This document shows positions 52,070 to 61,590 of a stretch of 64,000 nt of DNA, one piece after another. The notes beneath the pieces are model-generated. The model ran no database searches, was not told the origin of the DNA, and saw only the letters and a program-made list of their open reading frames with translations. The translations under genes were made by a program, and so were the position numbers. Origin of the DNA: Clostridia bacterium (GTDB lineage: Bacteria > Bacillota > Clostridia > Oscillospirales > Acutalibacteraceae); the NCBI GenBank assembly GCA_017517665.1, contig JAFWYP010000001.1, positions 173,577 through 237,576 of the forward strand, given 5' to 3'. Numbering within the stretch: position 1 is the first letter of the stretch; every line of letters starts with the position of its first letter.

Positions 52070-52800
52070 TGAACAGAGGTGTATATAAAATCCTCAGCAA
52101 CAAGCCTTTGACCAAGGACATATATGAAATGAAACTTGAAGGCGAAACTTCTCATATTACCGCGCCCGGACAGTTCCTCAATATTCTTCTTGACGGCTTT
52201 TATCTCCGCAGACCCATTTCAATCTGTGATTATGATGATGAAACAATAACCATTATTTATAAGGTTGTCGGTCACGGTACAGAGGCTATGGCAAAGCTTG
52301 AAGAAGGCAAAAGCCTCGATATTCTCTGCGGTCTCGGCAACGGTTTTGATACCTCAAAAAGCGGAAAAAAACCGGTGCTTATCGGTGGCGGCGTAGGAGT
52401 ACCCCCGATGTATAATCTTTGCAAAAAGCTTCTTTCCGAGGGCAAGGATGTAACAGTCATCCTCGGTTTTAACACAAAAGATGAAATATTCTATGAGGAA
52501 GAATTCAAGGCACTCGGTGCAAAAGTATGCGTTTCAACCGTTGACGGTTCTTACGGCACAAAGGGTTTTGTAACCGATATACTCAAAGACCTTGAATATG
52601 ATTATTTCTTCACCTGCGGACCCATGCCCATGTTCAGAGCAATTGAAAAAATTGCCGCAACAAGCGGACAGTACAGTTTTGAAGAAAGAATGGGCTGCGG
52701 TTTCGGCGCATGCATGGGCTGCTCATGCAAAACGAAGTACGGCTACAAGAGAATATGCAGGGACGGTCCCGTGCTTGAAAGGGAGGAAATAATATGGTAA
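52069..52800 (+). CDS. pyrK: Dihydroorotate dehydrogenase electron-transfer subunit
   Basis: 243 residues. An FAD-binding domain (FYLRRPISICDYDD, VVGHGTEAM), an NAD domain (LIGGGVGVPPMYNL) and a C-terminal 2Fe-2S cluster segment with four Cys (GCGFGACMGCSCK, then ICRDGPV). It passes electrons from PyrD to NAD+. It overlaps pyrD by 7 nt. Confidence 0.96.
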   Translation: MNRGVYKILSNKPLTKDIYEMKLEGETSHITAPGQFLNILLDGFYLRRPISICDYDDETITIIYKVVGHGTEAMAKLEEGKSLDILCGLGNGFDTSKSGKKPVLIGGGVGVPPMYNLCKKLLSEGKDVTVILGFNTKDEIFYEEEFKALGAKVCVSTVDGSYGTKGFVTDILKDLEYDYFFTCGPMPMFRAIEKIAATSGQYSFEERMGCGFGACMGCSCKTKYGYKRICRDGPVLEREEIIW

Positions 52801-53711
52801 ATACAAAGGTTAATCTTTGCGGAATTGAGCTTGATAATCCGGTTATTCCCGCTTCGGGCACGTTTGGCTTCGGCTATGAATTCGCAGAGCTTTACGATAT
52901 TAACTGCCTCGGTACATTCTCGTTCAAGGGCACAACAAAAGATCCCCGTTTCGGAAATCCCACACCTCGTATCGCCGAGTGCGACAGCGGCATGATTAAC
53001 GCCGTAGGACTTCAGAATCCGGGTGTAGAAAAGGTTATCAGTGAGGAACTTCCGAAGCTTGCTGAATGTTTTTCAAAACCCGTTATGGCAAATGTCAGCG
53101 GTTTTTCGCTTGAAGAATATGCTTACACTTGCGAAAAAATTGATAAGCAGGAGCAGGTCGGCTGGCTTGAAGTTAACATCAGCTGTCCCAATGTTCACGG
53201 CGGCGGAATGAGCTTCGGAACTTCTCCCGAGGCTGCGGCAGAGGTAACAAAAGCTGTTAAGGCGGTAACAACAAAGCCTGTAATCATCAAGCTTTCACCG
53301 AATGTTACCGATATAGTTTCAATCGCAAAGGCTTGCGAGGAAGCAGGTGCAGACGGTATAAGCCTTATAAATACACTTCTCGGAATGAGAATAGACCTTA
53401 AAACCAAGAAACCCGTTATCGCTAATAAAATGGGCGGTTTTTCGGGTGCGGCAATAAAACCTGTCGGCATCAGAATGGTTTATCAGGTCAGTCAGGCAGT
53501 TAAAGTGCCCGTCATCGGTATGGGCGGTGTTTCAAATGCGGAAGATGTTATCGAATACATCATGGCAGGCGCAACAGCCGTTGAAGTCGGTGCGGCAAAT
53601 CTTGTCAATCCTTATGTTTGCAAGGAAATCATAGATGAGCTTCCTGAAGTCATGGCAAAATACGGTATTAAAAATTTAAATGATATAAAAGGATGTGCAC
53701 ACAATGGGTAA
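52794..53711 (+). CDS. pyrD: Dihydroorotate dehydrogenase B (NAD+), catalytic subunit
   Basis: 305 residues, ATG after GGGAGGAAATA. Class 1B motifs: [40 protein letters not shown], the catalytic-Cys segment [12 protein letters not shown], and [20 protein letters not shown]. It works as a complex with PyrK and FMN. It overlaps pyrF by 8 nt. Confidence 0.97.
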   Translation: MVNTKVNLCGIELDNPVIPASGTFGFGYEFAELYDINCLGTFSFKGTTKDPRFGNPTPRIAECDSGMINAVGLQNPGVEKVISEELPKLAECFSKPVMANVSGFSLEEYAYTCEKIDKQEQVGWLEVNISCPNVHGGGMSFGTSPEAAAEVTKAVKAVTTKPVIIKLSPNVTDIVSIAKACEEAGADGISLINTLLGMRIDLKTKKPVIANKMGGFSGAAIKPVGIRMVYQVSQAVKVPVIGMGGVSNAEDVIEYIMAGATAVEVGAANLVNPYVCKEIIDELPEVMAKYGIKNLNDIKGCAHNG

Positions 53712-54402
53712 AGATGTAATCATTGCTTGCGATTTCAGCAGCAAGCAGGCAGTAATGGATTTTCTTGATAAGTTCACGGAAGAAAAGCCTTATGTTAAAA
53801 TCGGCATGGAACTTTTCTATGCTGAAGGACCTTCAATCGTAAAAGAAATCAAAGAGAGAGGACACAAGATTTTCCTTGACCTCAAGCTCTGCGATATTCC
53901 CAACACGGTTAAGAAGGCTATGAGTGTTCTCAGTAACCTCGATGTTGATATGACAAATCTTCACGCAAGCGGCACAATAGAAATGATGCAGGCTGCAATC
54001 GAAGGTCTCACAAAGCCCGACGGCACAAGACCTCTTCTTATCGCCGTTACACAGCTTACCTCCACAAGCGAGGAAAGAATGAGAGAGCAGCTTCTTATTG
54101 ATAAGCCTCTTGATGAGGTTGTTATGCACTATGCATCAAATGCTGAAAAAGCAGGTCTTGATGGCGTTGTATGTTCACCCCTTGAAGCCGGCAAGGTTCA
54201 TGACCGCTGCGGTGCAAAGTTCCTGACGGTTACTCCCGGTGTACGCTTTGCAGACGGCGATGTCGGTGACCAGGTAAGAGTTACAACTCCCGCAAAGGCA
54301 AAGGAACTCGGTTCGGATTATATTGTAGTCAGCAGACCCATCACAGCAGCAGAAGACCCCGTAGCGGCTTACAGAAGATGCGTTGCCGAATTTGTTGGTT
54401 AA
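53704..54402 (+). CDS. pyrF: Orotidine 5'-phosphate decarboxylase
   Basis: 232 residues from ATG 53704; a GTG at 53695 is an alternative. The catalytic motif [11 protein letters not shown] is near residue 57, with [14 protein letters not shown] and DYIVVSRPI at the phosphate site. It decarboxylates OMP to UMP, the last step of the pathway. Standard length for the short-form enzyme. Confidence 0.96.
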   Translation: MGKDVIIACDFSSKQAVMDFLDKFTEEKPYVKIGMELFYAEGPSIVKEIKERGHKIFLDLKLCDIPNTVKKAMSVLSNLDVDMTNLHASGTIEMMQAAIEGLTKPDGTRPLLIAVTQLTSTSEERMREQLLIDKPLDEVVMHYASNAEKAGLDGVVCSPLEAGKVHDRCGAKFLTVTPGVRFADGDVGDQVRVTTPAKAKELGSDYIVVSRPITAAEDPVAAYRRCVAEFVG

Positions 54403-54426
54403 TAATTTCTCAGGAGGATTTATAAT

Positions 54427-55065
54427 ATGGAAAAGATTATTGCAAAAGATTTACTTTCAATCGGTGCTGTTTTTCTTCGTCCCGAAGAACCCTTCACATG
54501 GGCAAGCGGCATCAAAAGCCCCATTTACTGTGACAACAGACTGACTCTTACTGCACCCGAAGTACGTACAGACGTTGAAAAGGGTCTCGCAGAAACAGTT
54601 AAAAAGTATTATCCCGAAGCAGAGGTGCTTATGGGCACTTCAACCGCAGGCATCGCTCATGCAGCTATCACAGCTCATATGCTCGATATGCCCATGGGTT
54701 ATGTACGTTCAGGCGCAAAGGACCACGGCAGAGGCAATCAGATTGAAGGTAAGCTTGAAAAGGGTCAGAAGGTTGTAGTTATCGAAGACCTTATTTCAAC
54801 AGGCGGCAGCGTTATTGAAGTTGTAGAAGCTCTCCGTGAAGCAGGTGCAGAAGTTCTCGGTATCGCAAGCATCTTCACCTACGGCATGAAGAAGGGTCTT
54901 GACAGACTCGAAGCCGCAAATGTTAAAAATGTAAGCCTTACAAATCTTGATGTTATTGCTGAAGTTGCAGCAGAAATCGGTTATATCAAGCCCGAAGATG
55001 TTGCACGCCTTATAGCTTTCAGAAACAACCCCTCCGACGAAAGCTGGATTGGGGGAGCAAAATGA
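54427..55065 (+). CDS. pyrE: Orotate phosphoribosyltransferase
   Basis: 212 residues, ATG after AGGAGGATTTATAAT. The PRPP-binding motif is [17 protein letters not shown] (about 118-134), with the flexible loop [11 protein letters not shown] before it. It joins orotate to PRPP. It overlaps pyrB by 4 nt (ATGA). Confidence 0.97.
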   Translation: MEKIIAKDLLSIGAVFLRPEEPFTWASGIKSPIYCDNRLTLTAPEVRTDVEKGLAETVKKYYPEAEVLMGTSTAGIAHAAITAHMLDMPMGYVRSGAKDHGRGNQIEGKLEKGQKVVVIEDLISTGGSVIEVVEALREAGAEVLGIASIFTYGMKKGLDRLEAANVKNVSLTNLDVIAEVAAEIGYIKPEDVARLIAFRNNPSDESWIGGAK

Positions 55066-55976
55066 GAAGTCTTATAGACATTCTTTCGCTCTCACTTGAC
55101 GAAATAGACGAGCTTATTGCCGTTGCAGAGGATATCATTACAAATCCCGTTAAATACAGGGATAAGTGCAGATATAAAAAGCTTGCAACTCTTTTCTTCG
55201 AGCCCTCAACAAGAACCCGTCTGAGCTTTGAGGCTGCCATGTATGAACTCGGCGGTCAGGTGCTCGGATTTTCCGAGGCTAATTCATCCTCTGCTGCGAA
55301 GGGTGAAAGCGTTGCCGATACCGCAAGAACGGTAAGCTGTTATGCGGATATAATTGCAATGCGCCATCCCAAGGAAGGTGCGCCCCTTGTTGCATCAATG
55401 GCATCAAGCGTTCCCATTATCAATGCAGGTGACGGCGGACACAATCATCCTACCCAGACCCTTACCGACCTTCTCACCATTAAGCGTGAAAAGGGCAGGC
55501 TTGATAATATGACAGTCGGCTTCTGCGGCGACCTCAAATTTGGCAGAACCGTTCATTCTCTTATTGAAGCTCTTTCAAGATACACAGGCATTGAATTTGT
55601 GCTTATTTCGCCCGAGGAACTTACTCTTCCCGGTTATCTTAAAAAGGGCATTCTTTCACATGAGGGTATGAAATATACCGAAACAACCAATCTTGAAGAG
55701 GTTATGCCGAAGCTTGATATCCTCTATATGACTCGTGTTCAGCGCGAACGCTTCTTCAACGAAGAGGATTATTTAAGACTTAAGGACAGCTATATTCTTA
55801 CCCCCGAAAAGCTTCAGAATGCAAAGCCTGACCTTGCAATTCTCCATCCGCTTCCGAGAGTCAATGAAATTCACACTTCTGTTGACTCCGACCCCAGAGC
55901 GTGCTATTTCAGACAGGTGCTTAACGGCAAATTCATCCGCATGGCTCTCATTCTCAAACTTCTGGAGGTGGAATAA
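55062..55976 (+). CDS. pyrB: Aspartate carbamoyltransferase catalytic subunit
   Basis: 304 residues. Carbamoyl-phosphate motif [16 protein letters not shown] (about 47-62), with [15 protein letters not shown] and the aspartate-binding [17 protein letters not shown]. It makes carbamoyl aspartate. It overlaps pyrI by 1 nt, so the catalytic and regulatory subunits are coupled. No carAB genes are in the window. Confidence 0.97.
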   Translation: MRSLIDILSLSLDEIDELIAVAEDIITNPVKYRDKCRYKKLATLFFEPSTRTRLSFEAAMYELGGQVLGFSEANSSSAAKGESVADTARTVSCYADIIAMRHPKEGAPLVASMASSVPIINAGDGGHNHPTQTLTDLLTIKREKGRLDNMTVGFCGDLKFGRTVHSLIEALSRYTGIEFVLISPEELTLPGYLKKGILSHEGMKYTETTNLEEVMPKLDILYMTRVQRERFFNEEDYLRLKDSYILTPEKLQNAKPDLAILHPLPRVNEIHTSVDSDPRACYFRQVLNGKFIRMALILKLLEVE

Positions 55977-56392
55977 TGCATATTGATTCAATCAAAAACG
56001 GTGTTGTTATCGACCATATCAAAGCGGGCAACAGCATGGAGATTTATTATCACCTTGAGCTTGATAAGCTTGACTGTACAGTTGCAATCATAAAGAATGT
56101 CCACAGCAAGAAAATGGGTTCAAAGGATATTATCAAAATTGACTCGGATATGCAGGTTGACCTTGATGTTCTCGGTTATATTGATTCGGATATCACCGTC
56201 AATATCATTAAAGACGGCATTCTTTGCGAAAAGAAAAAGCTTACTCTTCCCGAGCAGATTAAAGATGTTATCAAGTGCAAGAATCCTCGATGCATAACAA
56301 CAACGGAGCAGGATTTGCCCCATATTTTCAAGCTTACGGATTCCGAAACCAAAACCTACCGCTGCATTTATTGCGAAGCAAAAGCAAAATAA
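55976..56392 (+). CDS. pyrI: Aspartate carbamoyltransferase regulatory subunit
   Basis: 138 residues. The N-terminal nucleotide-binding domain (NGVVIDHIKAGNSMEIYYHL) and the C-terminal zinc domain with four Cys (CKNPRCIT, then CIYCEA) are intact. PyrI makes the transcarbamoylase sensitive to CTP and ATP. This provides allosteric feedback in an operon without visible PyrR. Bacillus lacks this subunit, whereas many Clostridia have it. Confidence 0.96.
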   Translation: MHIDSIKNGVVIDHIKAGNSMEIYYHLELDKLDCTVAIIKNVHSKKMGSKDIIKIDSDMQVDLDVLGYIDSDITVNIIKDGILCEKKKLTLPEQIKDVIKCKNPRCITTTEQDLPHIFKLTDSETKTYRCIYCEAKAK

Positions 56393-56404
56393 AAATGATG
56401 CTGA

Positions 56405-56430
56405 AACTCCCGTTAATTCGGGAGTTTTTT
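56405..56430 (+). terminator. Rho-independent terminator of the pyr operon
   Basis: AACTCCCG (56405-56412) pairs with CGGGAGTT (56419-56426), then T-run. Confidence 0.9.
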
Positions 56431-56431
56431 G

Positions 56432-56460
56432 TTGATATATATAAAGTAATGTGTTATAAT
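56432..56460 (+). promoter_or_regulatory. Promoter of the Dabb/GH43/GH3 gene group
   Basis: TTGATA (56432-56437), a 17-nt spacer and perfect TATAAT (56455-56460), immediately after the pyr terminator. Confidence 0.65.
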
Positions 56461-56497
56461 TAGAATGTAAAAATTTGACTTCAGGGAGAATGAAAGC

Positions 56498-56788
56498 ATG
56501 ATTAAACACATTGTATGTTTCAAACTCAAGGATAACAGCCTTGCTGAATGCAAAAAGGCAAAGGAAGTTCTTCTTTCAATGCAGGGTAACGTTCCCCAGC
56601 TTCGCGGCATAACCGTAGGTATTGACTTTCTTCATTCGGAACGCTCTTATGACCTCATTCTTGAGGTGCTTCTTGATGATGAGGCGGCGCTTGAAAGCTA
56701 TCAGAATGACCCCTATCATTGTTCTGTTGTGAAGACTCATATGCACGCAGTAAGAGAATCAAGCGTTGCTGTGGACTATGTAGTTTAA
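56498..56788 (+). CDS. Dabb (stress-responsive alpha/beta-barrel) domain protein
   Basis: 96 residues, ATG after AGGGAGAATGAAAGC. The Dabb fold is indicated by MIKHIVCFKLKD at the start, GIDFLHSERSYDLILEVLLDDEAALESYQNDP and the end HMHAVRESSVAVDYVV (each a separate segment). Dimeric ferredoxin-like fold; family functions vary and are mostly unknown. It starts a probable operon with GH43 and GH3 (10 and 19 nt gaps). Confidence 0.88.
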   Translation: MIKHIVCFKLKDNSLAECKKAKEVLLSMQGNVPQLRGITVGIDFLHSERSYDLILEVLLDDEAALESYQNDPYHCSVVKTHMHAVRESSVAVDYVV

Positions 56789-56798
56789 GAGGTGCATT

Positions 56799-57746
56799 AT
56801 GCAGTTACTTGAAATAAACAAAGAAAAGTATATCGGTCAGGCAGACCCTTTCATTCTTGAGTCAAACGGTAAATTCTATATTTATACAACGGGAAAAGAC
56901 GGGATTTATGCATACTCATCCGATAAGCTTGCAGAAGGCTGGAAGTTTGAAGGCAGGGTTTTTGAATACACAAAATCATATGTCTATGATTACTGGGCAC
57001 CTTCTGTTATAGAAATTGACGGCACATTTTATATGTATTGCTCATTTGAATTTGATGAAGATACACCCGATGAGGGCGGACATCATCAGGCGATGCATGT
57101 TTCATCGAGCAAAAATCCTCTCGGACCTTTTGAGAATCCGAAACAGCTTCTTCATCCTTTCTCCATAGATTCCCATGTTGTGAAGAATGAAAACGGATTG
57201 TTTATCTTCTATTCAACAAATGTTTTTGATGCGGAAAGACCGGGTACAATTATCGTCGTTGACCGCCTTCTTGACCCCGAAACTCCCGAGGGAAAGCCTG
57301 TTCCCGTTGTTGTTCCTTCGATTGATGAGGAAATCTTCTGCAGAGACAGGTATAAAAAGGGAACTCATTGGCACACAATCGAGGGTGCGTTCTATTTCAA
57401 AGAGGGCGATTGGCAGTATGTTATGTACAGCGGCTCATGCTATGAAAACGAAACATATTTTATCGGCTATGCAAGAGCAAAAACCGATGAACCGGACCTC
57501 ACAAAGATAAAATTTGAGAAATATCCCGACGATAAAACATATACTCCCGTTCTCAGAAGCAACGAATGGGAGGAAGGTACTGGACACCATTCAATGATAA
57601 AGCATGAAGGTCATTGGTATGCAATCTATCATGCAAGAAACGCAGAGGCAGACGGACTCAGCGGTGACAGAAGAAATGCAAGAATCTGCCGCCTTAATGT
57701 TAATGACGGAATAATAACAGCGGACAGAAAACAGTTCGAATTATAA
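56799..57746 (+). CDS. Glycoside hydrolase family 43
   Basis: 315 residues, five-bladed propeller pattern. The three GH43 acids are visible: Asp16 in GQADPFIL, Asp124 in FSIDSHVV, and Glu195 in HTIEGAFYF. SMIKHEGHWYAIYHAR near the end is typical. Members cleave arabinose or xylose from plant polysaccharides. No signal peptide, so it is cytoplasmic and acts on imported oligosaccharides, probably together with the GH3 enzyme that follows. Confidence 0.9.
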   Translation: MQLLEINKEKYIGQADPFILESNGKFYIYTTGKDGIYAYSSDKLAEGWKFEGRVFEYTKSYVYDYWAPSVIEIDGTFYMYCSFEFDEDTPDEGGHHQAMHVSSSKNPLGPFENPKQLLHPFSIDSHVVKNENGLFIFYSTNVFDAERPGTIIVVDRLLDPETPEGKPVPVVVPSIDEEIFCRDRYKKGTHWHTIEGAFYFKEGDWQYVMYSGSCYENETYFIGYARAKTDEPDLTKIKFEKYPDDKTYTPVLRSNEWEEGTGHHSMIKHEGHWYAIYHARNAEADGLSGDRRNARICRLNVNDGIITADRKQFEL

Positions 57747-57765
57747 TTTTTTTCGGGGTGATGAA

Positions 57766-60186
57766 ATGAGTAAACTTAAGAAAAAGATATTCAGAACGGT
57801 GGGTAAGGTTGTGAACTTTGTTACCGCCGCAACATCTCAGGGTACCTCCGACGGCTCACTCGGCAAGGATTTCGTTCCCGACAAGAAAATAATTGAGCTT
57901 TGCCGCGAAACGGGTGCAGAGGGCATTGTAATGCTCAAAAACAAGGACGGTGTTCTTCCCATAACAGAGGACAGAGTTGTTTCCGTTTTCGGCAGAGTGC
58001 AGAACGATTATTTCTATGTCGGCTACGGCTCGGGCGGCGATGTTAAAGTGCCTTATAAAGTCAGTCTTATGAAAGGTCTGCGAAATAACGGCAAAATCAA
58101 AATCAACGAGCTTCTTGCAACAACGTATGAAAAATGGAGCGAGGCAAATCCCGTTGATGACGGTTTCTGGGGCAACTGGCCCATGTGCTATGACGAAATG
58201 CCCGTTGATTTTTCAATGGCAAGAACAGCCGCTTCAATGTCCGATACCGCAATTGTTGTTATCGGCAGGTCGGCAGGCGAGGACAGAGAAAACAAGCTTG
58301 AAAAGGGCAGCTATTATCTTACCGATATAGAAAAACAGCTTCTTGATTCAGTTACCTCGGAATTCAATAAGGTTGTTCTTCTTCTCAACTGCGGCGGAAT
58401 TATGGATATGGCTGAAATCAATGCTTACGGCGATAAAATTTCCTCAATTCTTTATGTATGGCAGTCCGGTATGGAAAGCGGCAATGCAATTGCAGATGTT
58501 CTTTCGGGTGAAGTTTCGCCCTGCGGAAAGCTGACAGATACAATAGCCAAAAGCTTTGACGATTACCCTTCAAGCAAGGATTTCGGCGATAAGAAATTCA
58601 ATAACTATACCGAAGATGTCTATGTCGGCTACAGAGGTCTTGAAACCTTTGCAAAGGACAAGGTTCTTTATCCCTTCGGATTCGGTCTCGGATATACAGA
58701 GTTTTCTGTTGAAAACATTGAATGCAAGTGTGACGGATTCAATCTCTCGGTAAGTGCTGATGTTAAAAATATCGGCGGTTATTCGGGCAAGGAAGTTCTC
58801 CAGCTTTATTATGAAGCACCCTGCGGCAGGCTCGGCAAGCCTTCAAGAGAGCTTGTAAGATTTGCAAAAACGAAGAATCTTATGCCCGGTGAAAGTGAAA
58901 AAATTATCCTTTCTTTTGCTGTTGAAGATATGGCATCGTATGATGATGAACTCGAATATGCTTATATTCTTGAAAAGGGTACATATAAAATCTATCTCGG
59001 CACGGATGTGCGTTCAGCATCTCTCTGCTGTGAATATGAGCAGGAAAAGAGTCAGATTGTAAAAAGATATAAGCAGGTTTGCGCACCTGCAGAAAGTTTT
59101 GACAGAATCAAGTTTATTAACGGTGCGGTTCAGAAAGTTCCCGTCAATACCGCGAAATATGACCTCAAACAGATTATTCTCGATAATCTTCCCGAAACAC
59201 TTTTGCAGACGGGTGACAGAGGACATAAGCTTGCAGATGTTAAAAACGGTAAAATTACCATGCAGCAGTTTGTTGCACAGCTTGATTTTGATGAGCTTGA
59301 AGCAATCAGCAGAGGCGACTACGTCATGAACAGTCCTCTCGGTGCGGCAGGCAATGCAGGCACATTCGGCGGTGTTCTTCCCTCGCTTCGAGAAAAGGGT
59401 ATCCCCGCCGTTACAACAACCGACGGACCCTCGGGTATCAGAATAAACTCGGGTGCATCTCTTCTTCCCAACGCAACGGAGCTTGCCTGCACATGGAATC
59501 CCGGACTTGTTGAAAAGCTTTATGCCGAGGTTGGTAAGGAAATGCTCAGAGTCGGCTCTGATGTGCTTCTTGCACCGGGTGTGAATATTCACCGCAGTCC
59601 TCTCTGCGGCAGAAATTTTGAATATTTCTCCGAAGACCCCTATGTAACAGGTGTTATGGCATCGGCATTTGTAAAAGGCGTTCAGTCTGCGGGAGTTTCG
59701 GCTTGTCCCAAACACTTTGCCTGCAACAATCAGGAAACCAACAGAATTTATAACGATTCAAGAGTTTCCGAAAGAGCGCTGCGTGAAATTTATCTCAAAG
59801 GCTTTGAAATATGCGTTAAAACCGCAAATCCGCAGAATATAATGACATCCTATAATAAGATTAACGGCGTGTGGGGTCATTATAACTATGAACTTTGTAT
59901 CCGTATTCTCCGTGAAGAATGGGGATATACAGGCAGCATCATGACCGATTGGTGGATGCGTTCATCAAAGTCACCCGAATTTCCCGAAATCAAGGACCAA
60001 GCTTACAGAGTCCGTGCAGGCGTAAATGTTCTTATGCCGGGCGGTAACAGAGCAGGTGTCCGAAAGCCCGACGGAACAATCAAAAAGGGTGTTGCCGCCG
60101 AAAACGGTATAACCGTAGGCGAGCTTCAGCAGAATGCAATGCACATTCTTAACTATGTTATGAACAGCAGTGCAATGAACAGATAA
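57766..60186 (+). CDS. Circularly permuted glycoside hydrolase family 3 (beta-glucosidase-like)
   Basis: 806 residues, ATG after GGGGTGATGAA. The domain order is reversed relative to standard GH3. The alpha/beta sandwich comes first (about 35-290: GAEGIVMLKNKDGVLPI, VFGRVQNDYFYVGYGSGG). A fibronectin-III-like domain follows (about 300-435, YPFGFGLGYTEFSVEN). The TIM barrel is last (about 530-800) with TTDGPSGIRI, HRSPLCGRNFEYFSEDP and the nucleophile Asp728 in MTDWWM. This permutation is known from Ruminococcus and Butyrivibrio enzymes. No signal peptide; intracellular beta-glycosidase. Confidence 0.93.
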   Translation: MSKLKKKIFRTVGKVVNFVTAATSQGTSDGSLGKDFVPDKKIIELCRETGAEGIVMLKNKDGVLPITEDRVVSVFGRVQNDYFYVGYGSGGDVKVPYKVSLMKGLRNNGKIKINELLATTYEKWSEANPVDDGFWGNWPMCYDEMPVDFSMARTAASMSDTAIVVIGRSAGEDRENKLEKGSYYLTDIEKQLLDSVTSEFNKVVLLLNCGGIMDMAEINAYGDKISSILYVWQSGMESGNAIADVLSGEVSPCGKLTDTIAKSFDDYPSSKDFGDKKFNNYTEDVYVGYRGLETFAKDKVLYPFGFGLGYTEFSVENIECKCDGFNLSVSADVKNIGGYSGKEVLQLYYEAPCGRLGKPSRELVRFAKTKNLMPGESEKIILSFAVEDMASYDDELEYAYILEKGTYKIYLGTDVRSASLCCEYEQEKSQIVKRYKQVCAPAESFDRIKFINGAVQKVPVNTAKYDLKQIILDNLPETLLQTGDRGHKLADVKNGKITMQQFVAQLDFDELEAISRGDYVMNSPLGAAGNAGTFGGVLPSLREKGIPAVTTTDGPSGIRINSGASLLPNATELACTWNPGLVEKLYAEVGKEMLRVGSDVLLAPGVNIHRSPLCGRNFEYFSEDPYVTGVMASAFVKGVQSAGVSACPKHFACNNQETNRIYNDSRVSERALREIYLKGFEICVKTANPQNIMTSYNKINGVWGHYNYELCIRILREEWGYTGSIMTDWWMRSSKSPEFPEIKDQAYRVRAGVNVLMPGGNRAGVRKPDGTIKKGVAAENGITVGELQQNAMHILNYVMNSSAMNR

Positions 60187-60207
60187 TAAATATAAAGGAG
60201 ATAAATC

Positions 60208-60741
60208 ATGGCTTACTTACCTATGACAGAGTATGAAGGTGCAAGCGAAGAAGTCAGAAGAGAATATGAAGACCAGATTGCAAAGCACGGCAGAATAACC
60301 AACATGAAGCGCACTCTTCTTCATAACGTTCCCGCTTTCAAAGCGTATATGGAATGGTATACTCTTTATGATCAGCTTGTACCCGTAATCGGAGAAAGAG
60401 CAATTTCAATCTTTTCTCTTGCAATTTCAACGGGAAACGATTGCCTCATCTGCTCAACATTTTTCAGAAAAATTCTTGTTGATTCGGGCGATGACCCCGA
60501 TAATCCCACACTCACCGAAACAGAAAAGCTTTTAACAAAATTCGGTGCGGCTATAACATCTGATCCTCACCATATTTCCAAAGAAATATATATAGCTCTT
60601 GCCGAAAGATTTTCGGTTGAAGAAATCGTGCTTCTTATTTCATTTGCGGGAATTATGTATGCAACCAACCTTTTCAATACCGTTGCAAGAGTTCCCCTTG
60701 ATGAAGTTCTTATAAACTATCAGAAAAAAGGAGATAATTAA
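60208..60741 (+). CDS. AhpD-like/carboxymuconolactone-decarboxylase-family protein
   Basis: 177 residues, ATG after AAAGGAGATAAATC. All-alpha AhpD-like fold with a CxxC pair (DCLICSTFF, about 76-84). The His normally found after the pair in peroxidase-type members is Phe here. It lies 21 nt after the GH3 gene and 1 nt before the SDR gene, so it is likely co-transcribed. A redox or small-ring-opening role is uncertain. Confidence 0.7.
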   Translation: MAYLPMTEYEGASEEVRREYEDQIAKHGRITNMKRTLLHNVPAFKAYMEWYTLYDQLVPVIGERAISIFSLAISTGNDCLICSTFFRKILVDSGDDPDNPTLTETEKLLTKFGAAITSDPHHISKEIYIALAERFSVEEIVLLISFAGIMYATNLFNTVARVPLDEVLINYQKKGDN

Positions 60742-60742
60742 A

Positions 60743-61546
60743 ATGGGTGATTTTGATAACAAGGTTGCGTTTATAACAGGCGCGGCACACGGACAGGGCA
60801 GAGCTGTTGCTCTTTCACTTGCGGCAAAGGGTGCGGATATCGTTGCATTTGACGTTGCAAAGAAGATTGAATATCCCGCATATTCATTCGGCACAAGCGA
60901 TGAGCTTATCAGCCTCAAGGCTGAAATTGAAGCTCTCGGCAGAAAAGCAGTTATCGCAACAGGCGACGTAAGAGACGATGCTTCCGTAACAGCAGCTGTT
61001 GACGAAGCAATCAAGACCTTCGGCAAGATTGATATTCTTTTCAATAACGCAGGTATCTGTGCATATGCTCCTATAACTGAAATGACCGATGAAGAATGGG
61101 ATGCAATGATTGATATCAACCTCAAAGGACCTTTCAATGTAACACGCAGAGTTGCACCTCATATGATCAAGGCAAAGAGCGGCGTTATTATCAATAACTC
61201 CTCTGTTATGGGCCTCAGAGGCGGCAACAGACTTTCACATTATACCGCTTCAAAATGGGGTCTCACAGGTCTCACAAAGGCGTGGGCAATCGAACTTGCA
61301 CCCCATAACATCCGCGTTGTCAGTATTCATCCCACAGGTGTCAATACTCCGATGAATGACGGTCTTGCAGAGCTTGAAGGCTCAACACCCCTTGAAATTG
61401 CAGAACGTTCTGCAGGCAACCTTCTTCCTGTTCCCTGGATCGAACCCGAAGACGTTGCACACCTTGTTGACTATATCGCAAGTGATAAGGCTCGCTATGC
61501 AACTGGCTCGCAGTTTGTTCTTGACGCAGGTTTGCTGTCTGTATAA
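60743..61546 (+). CDS. Short-chain dehydrogenase/reductase
   Basis: 267 residues. NAD(P)-binding motif TGAAHGQGRAVALSL (about 12-26), LFNNAGICAY, catalytic Ser in NNSSVMG and YTASKWG with Tyr and Lys, and HPTGVNTPM. The opening resembles the group of SDRs annotated as mycofactocin-coupled, but no mycofactocin genes are here. Substrate unknown. It is the last gene before a convergent terminator. Confidence 0.92.
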   Translation: MGDFDNKVAFITGAAHGQGRAVALSLAAKGADIVAFDVAKKIEYPAYSFGTSDELISLKAEIEALGRKAVIATGDVRDDASVTAAVDEAIKTFGKIDILFNNAGICAYAPITEMTDEEWDAMIDINLKGPFNVTRRVAPHMIKAKSGVIINNSSVMGLRGGNRLSHYTASKWGLTGLTKAWAIELAPHNIRVVSIHPTGVNTPMNDGLAELEGSTPLEIAERSAGNLLPVPWIEPEDVAHLVDYIASDKARYATGSQFVLDAGLLSV

Positions 61547-61554
61547 AAATGATA

Positions 61555-61588
61555 AAAGGATGTACCGCAGAATGGTACATCCTTTGTT
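61555..61588. terminator. Bidirectional terminator between SDR and pflA
   Basis: AAAGGATGTACC (61555-61566) pairs perfectly with GGTACATCCTTT (61574-61585), 7-nt loop. Confidence 0.9.
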
Positions 61589-61590
61589 GT

